A program made the translations under genes and the position numbers. Shown here piece after piece: positions 53,477-60,801 of a DNA stretch of 64,000 nucleotides; within the stretch, counting starts at the first letter, position 1; every line of letters starts with the position of its first letter. Origin of the DNA: Sediminispirochaeta bajacaliforniensis DSM 16054 (GTDB lineage: Bacteria > Spirochaetota > Spirochaetia > DSM-16054 > Sediminispirochaetaceae); contig NZ_KB899424.1 in assembly GCF_000378205.1 (NCBI RefSeq), positions 20,696 to 84,695 on the forward strand, written 5' to 3'. The notes beneath the pieces are model-generated. The model searched no databases and was not told where the DNA came from. It saw only the letters and a program-made list of their open reading frames with translations.

Positions 53477-54763
53477 TCAGGAATCGTTTTCGGCTCCGGC
53501 CGGAAGCAGCCCCATCCCCTGAAACAGAACATCGGCACTGTTGCGGTATTCCTCTTCAATGCGGTTGCGTTCTTCCTCTAAAAGACGTTCGGCATTGGTG
53601 AATTCAACGGCAACCCGTTGCTGCATCTCCATTGACGGCAACGGGACCGGGATTTCCGCCATGGCTCGTACGTTTAATACGCGAATACGTTTTCCCGTCG
53701 ACATGCCGAAAAGGAAAGCTTGTCCGGCCCTACTGCGAAGGTATCTGAAAAGAAAGCCGGGATCTACAAGATTGAGATCAGGGCGAATGATGACATAGTT
53801 ATCTCCGCCGGTGACGGGTATCGTACTCGTCCCGGTAAGCAGGAGTGGTCGAAAAAACTCTCCGCGGCAGCTGACGATGACATCACCCTGTCGCAACAAA
53901 TAGCGTTTAATTCTGGAAACCGATTCGATTTGCATGGTCGAAAGGTCGTTTACATCGAGAAGCCCCGCACCTACGTGTTTCAGACTGAGATAACGGACCG
54001 CTTCTTTCCCCTCTTTGGAAAAAAAGCGCCCGGGGGCCCCGCGAAAGATATCCCGGCAAAGCGACCCGAGTTGGACCGTATGAATTTTTTCATTAAGATA
54101 CTGGTTTTGCCGGATGAAAAAACGGTCGGGAATCCAGACCGAGGCGTTCTGCATCTCCTCAATAGGAACCTTCCGCTCCATCAGCAACTCCGCGTTATGA
54201 CCAAGGCGTCTGAATAAAATCGTATGATCCTTAGAAGGAGCCTCACGGCGAAGGACAATAATCACCCTGGGTTCCCGGTCGTCCGTTCCATCGCCTGGCG
54301 CCTCAAAACTGGTAACGGAGAGGAGCGCAACCTTGGTAGACAACATCTCACGCAGAGCCCTGTCGAGGGCACTGGAACCATAGAGAAGATGCGGACTAAA
54401 GGAATCTATAAGGATCCCTCCTTCGACAAGCGATTCAATGGCCCGCAGGAGATACGCACTCTCTCTGTTGATCTTACCGGTAAATCCCCGTGCTTTCAGC
54501 GATTCGATAATAGGCCGATCGACATCCGGAGAATCCTTTGGAGCGCCATCTATGACGACGAAGGAGGCCCCTTGCCACGTTTCTGCAGCAAAGGGAGCAT
54601 TGGAAGAGGAATGAGACAAACGTTCCCCATTCCTCTCATCTCCAATGGCCGACAGGGGCAAGGGCGGCATGCCGAAGGGGAAAATAGGAATATCCGGCAA
54701 CGCTTCTCCTCTGCCGGCATCGGTAACAAGCATATTTGCAAGGCTTTTGTAGACTGCTTTCAT
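53477..54763 (-). CDS. Degenerate N6-methyltransferase fragment fused to a type I specificity (TRD) domain
   Basis: 428 residues. Residues ~60-190 resemble the C-terminal part of N6-adenine methyltransferases (YLLRAIESLVEGGILIDSFSPHLLYG ... VIIVLRREAP). The SAM loop is missing, and the NPPY position reads IDGAPK, so catalysis is unlikely. The C-terminal ~220 residues are a target-recognition domain of HsdS type (VQLGSLCRDIFRGAPGRFFSK, RQGDVIVSCRG, FLFRYLRSRAGQAF, PVPLPSMEMQQRVA, ending in a helix). No hsdM, hsdR or intact methyltransferase is adjacent. It may be a DNA-binding protein derived from a type I or Bcg-like system. The promoter at 54771-54802 suggests a leaderless start at the second of two ATGs. 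Confidence 0.72.
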   Translation of the reverse strand: MKAVYKSLANMLVTDAGRGEALPDIPIFPFGMPPLPLSAIGDERNGERLSHSSSNAPFAAETWQGASFVVIDGAPKDSPDVDRPIIESLKARGFTGKINRESAYLLRAIESLVEGGILIDSFSPHLLYGSSALDRALREMLSTKVALLSVTSFEAPGDGTDDREPRVIIVLRREAPSKDHTILFRRLGHNAELLMERKVPIEEMQNASVWIPDRFFIRQNQYLNEKIHTVQLGSLCRDIFRGAPGRFFSKEGKEAVRYLSLKHVGAGLLDVNDLSTMQIESVSRIKRYLLRQGDVIVSCRGEFFRPLLLTGTSTIPVTGGDNYVIIRPDLNLVDPGFLFRYLRSRAGQAFLFGMSTGKRIRVLNVRAMAEIPVPLPSMEMQQRVAVEFTNAERLLEEERNRIEEEYRNSADVLFQGMGLLPAGAENDS

Positions 54764-54770
54764 CATAATA

Positions 54771-54802
54771 ATTATAGTAGGAAGCTGGACTGTGGCTGTC
54801 AA
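54771..54802 (-). promoter_or_regulatory. Consensus promoter of the MTase-like/TRD gene
   Basis: Minus-strand TTGACA (54797-54802), 20-nt spacer, TATAAT (54771-54776), 7 nt before the ATG at 54763. The spacer is longer than usual; TACTAT gives 17 nt. Confidence 0.55.
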
Positions 54803-54816
54803 ACAAAAAAATTATT

Positions 54817-55425
54817 TTAAGAAAGCTGTGAAGAAGCAAGCCAATTTGCGATCGAACGATCGTAATCGCTTATCACATCAAAAACCTTAGCAGCCAATCT
54901 CTGTCGAAGCTTCATATCAACACTCCCTCCCTCAGCAATATATCGGGCGACCTCATCGTAGTCGGCAGGATCACAAACCACAAGTACGTCTTTATAGTTT
55001 TTCGCCGCAGCGCGCAAAAGCGTCGGCCCGCCGATATCGATATACTCAAGCAAACTGTCTCCGGCGACCCCGTCCTCAAGCATACGGACAAAGGGGTAAA
55101 GGTTAACGGCAACCACATCGATCGGAACAATACCATGTGCTTTTACGGTTTCCATATCCGAGGGATTGGCCCTTCGTGCGAGAATTGCCCCGTGAATCTT
55201 TGGATGAAGGGTTTTTACCCGTCCGTCGAGCATCTCGGAAAAACCGGTAACATCCTCCACCGGGATAACGGGAATAGAGGCCTTCGATAAAAACCTCGCC
55301 GTACCGCCGGAAGAGATAATCTGAACGCCTGCCTCCGACAGGGATCGGGCAAATTGCTCAACCCCCTCTTTATTCCAGACGCTGATCAGGGCCCGCCTAA
55401 TGCCGTTTCCTTCTTTTTCGTTCAT
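54817..55425 (-). CDS. purH: IMP cyclohydrolase (PurH N-terminal domain only)
   Basis: 202 residues. Closes FAICAR to IMP, the last step of purine synthesis. The MGS-like domain is complete: ISSGGTARFLS, VTGFSEMLDGRVKTLHPKIHGAIL, NLYPF and IDIGGPTLLRAAAKNYKDV. The AICAR-transformylase domain that normally follows (total ~510-530 residues) is absent, and no gene for it follows. The gene starts inside the purB stop (ATGA overlap) with AAGGAGGG upstream. The formylation step must be done elsewhere, by a separate PurH C-domain or a PurP-type enzyme. Confidence 0.92.
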   Translation of the reverse strand: MNEKEGNGIRRALISVWNKEGVEQFARSLSEAGVQIISSGGTARFLSKASIPVIPVEDVTGFSEMLDGRVKTLHPKIHGAILARRANPSDMETVKAHGIVPIDVVAVNLYPFVRMLEDGVAGDSLLEYIDIGGPTLLRAAAKNYKDVLVVCDPADYDEVARYIAEGGSVDMKLRQRLAAKVFDVISDYDRSIANWLASSQLS

Positions 55426-56846
55426 TTTTCCCTCCTTTTTGCGGCAAGCTCTCTATACCTTCTTCCTATTTTGACCGCTTTCTCCGCAGCCTTTCCCCGG
55501 TAGCGGGCCGAATCGGAGAAAAAGGTATCCGCATCGAGGCCCAGGCTGTCACGCAAGCCCCGGTCGAGCAGGTCCCAAAGCTTTTCATTGCGGGCAAGCG
55601 CTTCTTTCAGGGATATCTTCTCTTTTTCGCAGAGCAGGGTTGCCTTACGGACCGCCTCATGGGCATCGCTATCCCCCTCCAAGGCAAGCAGAATATAGGC
55701 AGCCTCGGCAAGAACCATATCCCCTCCCATGTCAAGATTTTTTCGCATTTGCTGGCGATCCACATAGAGACTCTCGATAATCCGGTTCATCCGCTCGGCA
55801 GCGGCACAAAAACCGGCAATATAGTCGGCGACAAAACGACCGGAGGCAGAGTTCGAAAGATCACGTTGATGTTCGGATATCTGATCCATAAAAAATGTGA
55901 CAACCCGGGGAGAAAAGGCCTTCCAGAGACTCTTCACATGTTCGCTGTTCCATGGGTTCCGCTTCTGCGGCATGGTGGAGGATCCTACCTGGGTCGAAGA
56001 AAAGAATTCCCGTACTTCGTCGATTTCGCTTCGTTGGAGATGGCGCAGGTCATCGGCAAGATTTGCAATAATACCGAAAGCGGTATTGATCTCAAGGAGC
56101 AGCCGCAGCATATATTCCGGCTCAACCATCTGCGTCGCATACTCTGCAGGCTCCAAACCCAGCTCCTGAAGATATTCCCGCTCCAACGCCTGGGGATCGT
56201 CTACAAGGAGAGAGGTTGCGTTGTAGGCACCCACGGCACCGGCGAGCTTACCGCGAAGGTCACCACAGCGCTTTTCCATCTCAAGCAGGGATTTGCCCAA
56301 CCGGGCTGCGTATTCCGCCATGGCAAAACCGAAGGTGACGGGCACCGCATGCTGTCCGTGGGTTCTTCCTACCTGAGGGGTTTCTGCCTCTTTTTCTGCG
56401 AGAACGGCAAGGCGCTCTTCAAGTTCCCACAGGAGAGGAAGGACCACCTCCCGAACGGCCCCGCCGACCCGAAGGCTCATGGCGGTATCCAAAATATCGA
56501 CAGAGGTTGCTCCCAAGTGAACATAGGGATTAATCTTTTCGGGAACAAAGCGTTTCATGACGTTGACCAGTGCCCGAATATTATGATGCGTCCGCTCCTC
56601 CTCCTCGTATACCAGCTCGACAGTGACCTTTTGCCGGAGGGCCCCGGCATCAACCAATGCCTTTGCATCCTCACCATATAGACGTCTGGCATGAACCGTC
56701 AGCAGGGCAATCTCCGCCTCCAAACAGAAGGCAACGTTGGCCTCCTCACTGAGAAAGCCGCCCAGCTTCTCAAAAAGCTCCCTGTTTGCCAAATAATAAC
56801 GGTGGTCCAGGGGCGAAAGGGATGCAAAGATCGATCGTTGTTCCAT
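55422..56846 (-). CDS. purB: Adenylosuccinate lyase
   Basis: 474 residues. Acts twice in purine synthesis, releasing fumarate from SAICAR and from adenylosuccinate. The fumarase/ASL superfamily signature is SSTQVGSSTMPQKRNPWNSE, with GRTHGQHAVPVTFG and the N-terminal LDHRYY also typical. It is translationally coupled to the stand-alone IMP cyclohydrolase gene. The start codon lies only 27 nt downstream of the pgm terminator, so its promoter must overlap that terminator or lie inside pgm. GGAG is about nine bases before the ATG. Confidence 0.94.
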   Translation of the reverse strand: MEQRSIFASLSPLDHRYYLANRELFEKLGGFLSEEANVAFCLEAEIALLTVHARRLYGEDAKALVDAGALRQKVTVELVYEEEERTHHNIRALVNVMKRFVPEKINPYVHLGATSVDILDTAMSLRVGGAVREVVLPLLWELEERLAVLAEKEAETPQVGRTHGQHAVPVTFGFAMAEYAARLGKSLLEMEKRCGDLRGKLAGAVGAYNATSLLVDDPQALEREYLQELGLEPAEYATQMVEPEYMLRLLLEINTAFGIIANLADDLRHLQRSEIDEVREFFSSTQVGSSTMPQKRNPWNSEHVKSLWKAFSPRVVTFFMDQISEHQRDLSNSASGRFVADYIAGFCAAAERMNRIIESLYVDRQQMRKNLDMGGDMVLAEAAYILLALEGDSDAHEAVRKATLLCEKEKISLKEALARNEKLWDLLDRGLRDSLGLDADTFFSDSARYRGKAAEKAVKIGRRYRELAAKRREK

Positions 56847-56872
56847 GTTTGATTTCTCCTTAGGCTGTAAAT

Positions 56873-56897
56873 AAAAAAACGGCTCCGTCAGGAGCCG
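56873..56897 (-). terminator. Intrinsic terminator containing the pgm stop codon
   Basis: Minus strand: CGGCTCC, loop TGAC, GGAGCCG, then seven T. The pgm TGA stop lies in the hairpin loop, so a ribosome finishing pgm would cover the stem. Confidence 0.8.
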
Positions 56898-58663
56898 ATA
56901 AGGGTATCGATGGTCTCTTCTACCGCTGCCAGTCTCCGGCCGGCGAGCTTTTTCGCCTCATCAAGGCCGAGTTCAGGCTCACATGCCACGGAAGCGTAAA
57001 ATTTGATTTTCGGTTCGGTGCCACTGGGTCTGACGGTCACCTTGCTTCCCCCTTCCAAAAAGAACTGGAGAACATTCGACGAGGGCAGCTCCAGCTTCCC
57101 TAAATCATGGCCCTCTATGTCATACCGCGTCCCTTTCAGGAAATCGGCCACTTCTACCACCTGTAAACCGGCGATCTGCTGCATGGGACGAGATCGAAGA
57201 GTGTCCATCAATTGCGCCATCTTCCGAGCCCCTTCGGCACCGGAAAACCTGCGGCTGACCAAAAGCTCCTGGAAATATCCGTAGCGCTCCCATATCTCTT
57301 CAAGTCGTTTGAGCAGAGAAGTCCCCCGACTTCGATGATAAAGGGTCATTTCCGCAACCATAAAGGCGGCGGAAACCGCATCCTTGTCCCGAACCTCATC
57401 GGTTACCAAATAGCCGTAACTTTCCTCGCCACCGAAGAGGAATTGCTCCCTGCCCTCCTCTTCGAATGCGGCAATCTTTGCGGCGATATACTTGAAACCG
57501 GTAAGAACGTCATAGGTCGTGATGCCGTAACTCTCGGCTATACGTCGCTGAAGATCCGTAGTGACGATGGTCTTGACAAATGCACCATGTGAAGGAAGCC
57601 GTCCCAGTTCGCTTCGTGTCGAGAAGATATAATCCGCAAGCAGACAGCCGGTCTGGTTGCCTGTAAGCAAACGATATGAAGAACACTCTGCATCTTCGGG
57701 AACCGCAAGCCCGAGCCTATCAGAATCGGGATCGGTGGCCATAACAAGATCGGCATGCTCCTTTTGGGCAAGCTCGATGGCAAGTTTCAGGGCAGATGCC
57801 TCTTCAGGATTGGGATATTCCACAGTGGGAAAATTACCGTCAGGCTCCCGTTGCTCGGGCACGGTGATCACATCTATTCCCATGGACGAAAGGCTCTTTT
57901 CCACAGGAACGAGGCCGCTGCCATGAAGCGGGGTGTAGACAACCTTAAGGTCCTTCCCCTTCTCCGCCATAAGTTTCGGACGGAGCGAGCACCCCGCGAC
58001 CATGGAGAGATACGCCTCGTCCACGGCATCTCCGATTTCGAAGAAAAGCCCCCTGGCCATGGCAGATTCAAGGGGAATGCGGGATATCGAACCTGTCACT
58101 TTTCGGACCTCTTCGATGATGCCGCTATCGTGGGGAGCAATAATCTGTCCTCCATCGCTCCAGTATACCTTATAGCCGTTATACTCCGGGGGATTATGGC
58201 TCGCCGTTACGACGATTCCCGAGCTTGCTTCAAAGTAGCGGACAGCATAGCTGAGTTCGGGGGTGGGCCGCAAAGAGGGGAAGAGCCTCACAATAATGCC
58301 GTTGCCGCAGAGCACCTTTGCGGCCTCTTCGGCAAAGAGTCGGGAGTAGCGTCTGGAGTCGTAGGCGATGACCACCACTGGTTTAGCCTCAAGCCCCACT
58401 TCCTTTCGTATATAGTTGGCAAGGCCCTGGGTCGCCTGGCTTACCGTGAAGGGGTTCATCCGATTGTATCCGGCCCCGATCACGCCACGCATGCCTCCGG
58501 TGCCGAAGGCAAGACGGGTATAAAAGCGATCGGCAAGATCCTTTTCATCCCCCGATGCAAGGAGTTCCTCCAATTCTTTTCTGAAAACAGGATGCTCCTC
58601 CCGTGAAAGGTATTCCCGGGCAAGATCCCGATACTCGGCAGCTGCCTCTGTTTCACCACTCAT
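56888..58663 (-). CDS. pgm: Phosphoglucomutase / phosphomannomutase
   Basis: 591 residues, typical of the PgcA-type alpha-phosphoglucomutase. The active-site phosphoserine loop is TASHNPPEYNGYKVYWSDGG, the Mg loop TDPDSDRLGLA, the sugar loop GGEESYGYL and the phosphate loop RPSGTEPKIKFY. It interconverts glucose-1-phosphate and glucose-6-phosphate (or the mannose equivalents). The start overlaps the gph stop as ATGA. The stop codon is embedded in a terminator hairpin. Confidence 0.94.
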   Translation of the reverse strand: MSGETEAAAEYRDLAREYLSREEHPVFRKELEELLASGDEKDLADRFYTRLAFGTGGMRGVIGAGYNRMNPFTVSQATQGLANYIRKEVGLEAKPVVVIAYDSRRYSRLFAEEAAKVLCGNGIIVRLFPSLRPTPELSYAVRYFEASSGIVVTASHNPPEYNGYKVYWSDGGQIIAPHDSGIIEEVRKVTGSISRIPLESAMARGLFFEIGDAVDEAYLSMVAGCSLRPKLMAEKGKDLKVVYTPLHGSGLVPVEKSLSSMGIDVITVPEQREPDGNFPTVEYPNPEEASALKLAIELAQKEHADLVMATDPDSDRLGLAVPEDAECSSYRLLTGNQTGCLLADYIFSTRSELGRLPSHGAFVKTIVTTDLQRRIAESYGITTYDVLTGFKYIAAKIAAFEEEGREQFLFGGEESYGYLVTDEVRDKDAVSAAFMVAEMTLYHRSRGTSLLKRLEEIWERYGYFQELLVSRRFSGAEGARKMAQLMDTLRSRPMQQIAGLQVVEVADFLKGTRYDIEGHDLGKLELPSSNVLQFFLEGGSKVTVRPSGTEPKIKFYASVACEPELGLDEAKKLAGRRLAAVEETIDTLIGS

Positions 58664-59325
58664 GATACCACCTCCACGATCTTCAGAATTTCTTCGGGAC
58701 TGTAGACGATACGGGGGGCGCCGGCAGCCTTCAGCTGCTCAAGCGACCGATAGCCCCAGGAGACCGCCAATGCGTCGAAACCGGCGGCACGGGCGGTTGC
58801 CATATCAACATCGCTGTCCCCGACCAGGAGGACCTGCTCGGGAACTACCGATAAGCGCTTAATGGCAGATAAAGATCCAGAAGGATCGGGCTTCGGCGGA
58901 GTACTGCGATCCACACCGACAACGGCGTCGAAGAGTTCGGAGGGAAGTCGCTGATCGATGACCGAAGAGGCGATTTCCAGATCCTTGTTGGTGATAACAG
59001 CCAATTTCAGGCCACGCTGAGCAAGCTGCCGTAAAAGCCGTTCGATACCGGGATACATTCGGGTCTTTTCCGCGGGATGTTCACGATAGATATCCAGAAT
59101 ATCATGGTAGAGTCTCTCGACCAATTGTTCATCACCACGTTTTTCCGCAGGCATGGCCCTGCGCCCCGCCTCCTTCAGCCCACTTCCGACAAAGCCCGGA
59201 TAAGCCTCCGCAGGATGTCGGGGAAACCCGTTTCGAACCAGGGCCCCATCAAGGGCGGTTACAATATCGGGCATGGTATCCAGCAGCGTTCCGTCCAAAT
59301 CAAAGAAAATTGCTCGTATATTCAT
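58660..59325 (-). CDS. gph: Phosphoglycolate phosphatase-like HAD hydrolase
   Basis: 221 residues. HAD motifs: FFDLDGTLLDT (motif I), AVITNKD (motif II), PKPDPSG (motif III Lys region) and VGDSDVDMATARAAG (motif IV). The cap domain is of the Gph/PGMB type. The likely role is removal of phosphate from 2-phosphoglycolate or other small phosphosugars; pairing with pgm could also suggest beta-phosphoglucomutase-like activity. Coupled to pgm by a 4-nt overlap. No ribosome binding site is obvious; TTGACT lies upstream with a poor -10. Confidence 0.85.
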   Translation of the reverse strand: MNIRAIFFDLDGTLLDTMPDIVTALDGALVRNGFPRHPAEAYPGFVGSGLKEAGRRAMPAEKRGDEQLVERLYHDILDIYREHPAEKTRMYPGIERLLRQLAQRGLKLAVITNKDLEIASSVIDQRLPSELFDAVVGVDRSTPPKPDPSGSLSAIKRLSVVPEQVLLVGDSDVDMATARAAGFDALAVSWGYRSLEQLKAAGAPRIVYSPEEILKIVEVVS

Positions 59326-59420
59326 CTACGATTAGGCTACGCAAGGATAGGAACTAAGTCAAGATTGAGGCCGGTAAATATTGACGCTCCTGAATACCTG
59401 CAGAGCCTATCCAAACCCAA

Positions 59421-59450
59421 TTGAAGCCGAACAAGTCGCCGGAGTATACT
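59421..59450 (+). promoter_or_regulatory. Promoter of the RsmB-like gene
   Basis: TTGAAG (59421-59426), 18-nt spacer, TATACT (59445-59450). It gives a leader of about 32 nt ending in the GGAGAAG ribosome binding site of the TTG start at 59489. Confidence 0.6.
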
Positions 59451-59488
59451 CTTCGCATATACCAGGCCCGTATGTGGAGAAGAACAGT

Positions 59489-60274
59489 TTGAAAAAAAAA
59501 GCAACAAAGGGAAAAGAGGCCTTTTTCCGCTTCTATCGGGAACTGTACGGAGAGCGTTGGGAGGCTCTGGCCGAAGCCTTGAAAAGAGAACCCAGTCCGG
59601 TATCCTTTTCAGAGGGCCTTAGTAAGAGTTACTACCTCGATCAGGCCTCTATCGATACCGCTAAGGCCCTTGGTGCACTTCCGGAGGAAGAGGTGCTCGA
59701 TATGTGTGCAGCCCCGGGAGGAAAAAGTCTGGTTATCGCCGCCGCCATGAGAGGAAAGGGGGTGCTGGTTGCCAACGATCGCTCCGCATCTCGAAGGGGG
59801 CGCCTCAAGCGGGTCATTGCCGAGCACCTGATATCGGACTACGCCGCGATTGTAGAGATAACCTCTCACGACGCCTCGAAATGGGGATTATACGAGCAGA
59901 ATCGTTACGATCGTATCCTTTTGGACGCACCTTGCTCATCCGAACGACACGTACTCTCCGATCCGATCCATCTGGAGCGATGGTCACCCTCCAGAACCAA
60001 ACGATTGGCGGTCCAGGCCTTTGCCATGGCCGCGGCAGCCGCCGATGCCTTACGGCCCGGAGGCGTTTTGCTCTACAGCACATGCACCATCAGCCCCTTT
60101 GAAAACGACGGGGTCATAGAAAAGCTCCTGAAACGAAGGGGGGATTTCATGGAAAAGGCGGAACTATCTCTCCCTTACGGGGAGACGACCCGTTTCGGAA
60201 TGATTGTTCTTCCCGACCGCGAGGAGGGAAAAGGACCGATGTACGCAGCACTTCTGCAAAAGCGTATGACCTAA
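59489..60274 (+). CDS. RsmB/NOP2-family RNA m5C methyltransferase
   Basis: 261 residues. SAM-binding motif VLDMCAAPGGKSL. Catalytic Cys motifs are LDAPCSSERHVLSDP (motif IV) and STCTISPFENDGVIEK (motif VI). It makes 5-methylcytosine in rRNA or tRNA. It lacks the NusB-like N-domain and PUA/C-terminal domains of RsmB and RsmF, so it is a minimal, NSUN4-like form. The start is TTG at 59489 with GGAGAAG upstream; the reading frame extends further 5' but without a better start. Divergent from gph. Confidence 0.87.
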   Translation: MKKKATKGKEAFFRFYRELYGERWEALAEALKREPSPVSFSEGLSKSYYLDQASIDTAKALGALPEEEVLDMCAAPGGKSLVIAAAMRGKGVLVANDRSASRRGRLKRVIAEHLISDYAAIVEITSHDASKWGLYEQNRYDRILLDAPCSSERHVLSDPIHLERWSPSRTKRLAVQAFAMAAAAADALRPGGVLLYSTCTISPFENDGVIEKLLKRRGDFMEKAELSLPYGETTRFGMIVLPDREEGKGPMYAALLQKRMT

Positions 60275-60302
60275 AGCGCTTTTCAAAGCAGTTCGAACAC
60301 TC

Positions 60303-60308
60303 TATACT
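60303..60308 (+). promoter_or_regulatory. -10 element before the small multidrug export gene
   Basis: TATACT ends 6 nt before the ATG at 60315; a weak -35 TTTCAA lies at 60281-60286. No Shine-Dalgarno sequence. Confidence 0.45.
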
Positions 60309-60314
60309 TCGCCC

Positions 60315-60794
60315 ATGACCTTTCATCATTACGTGGTTACTGCACTTTTGAGCCTCGCTCCGATATCGGAACTGCGAGGTGCCATCCCCTTTGCCCTTGC
60401 AAAGGGAGCCGGACCCCTTATAGCCTATCTCTACTGTGTGGCCTTCAATGCGCTGGTGGCCCCGGTGGTGTATCTCTTTCTTTCCACCCTGCACAAACTC
60501 TTTCTCAGGATGGCGTGGTACTCCTCCCTTTTCGAGCGAGTCGTCGAACGAACAAGAAAAAAGATCGAAGCAAAGGTTTCCCGTTTTGAATATCTCGGGA
60601 TAACCCTCTTCGTCGCCATTCCCCTGCCCGTTACCGGAGCTTGGACCGGGACACTCGGGGCCTGGCTTTTAGGATTGGAACGAAAAAGAACCATGCTTCA
60701 TGTCCTTTTCGGCGTCGCGATTTCCGGCGCCATTGTACTGACAGTTTCGCTCCTAGGAATCGAGGCCTTTTCAATCTTCACAAAACAGGTATAA
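60315..60794 (+). CDS. Small multidrug export protein family (DUF/Sm_multidrug_ex)
   Basis: 159 residues with four membrane segments. The family signature is APISELRGAIPFALA near the N-terminus, with PLPVTGAWTGTLGAWLLGL in the second half, typical of small multi-drug export proteins of the DedA-like class. The function label rests on limited old data, so drug export should be read cautiously. The next gene (uvrD) starts 8 nt after its stop. Confidence 0.82.
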   Translation: MTFHHYVVTALLSLAPISELRGAIPFALAKGAGPLIAYLYCVAFNALVAPVVYLFLSTLHKLFLRMAWYSSLFERVVERTRKKIEAKVSRFEYLGITLFVAIPLPVTGAWTGTLGAWLLGLERKRTMLHVLFGVAISGAIVLTVSLLGIEAFSIFTKQV

Positions 60795-60801
60795 AACTTC
60801 A

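Noticed and set aside
55659..56681. 340-codon plus-strand frame
   Set aside because: Antisense to purB, which carries the full fumarase/ASL signature.
57755..58606. 283-codon plus-strand frame
   Set aside because: Antisense to pgm, whose catalytic loops are all intact.
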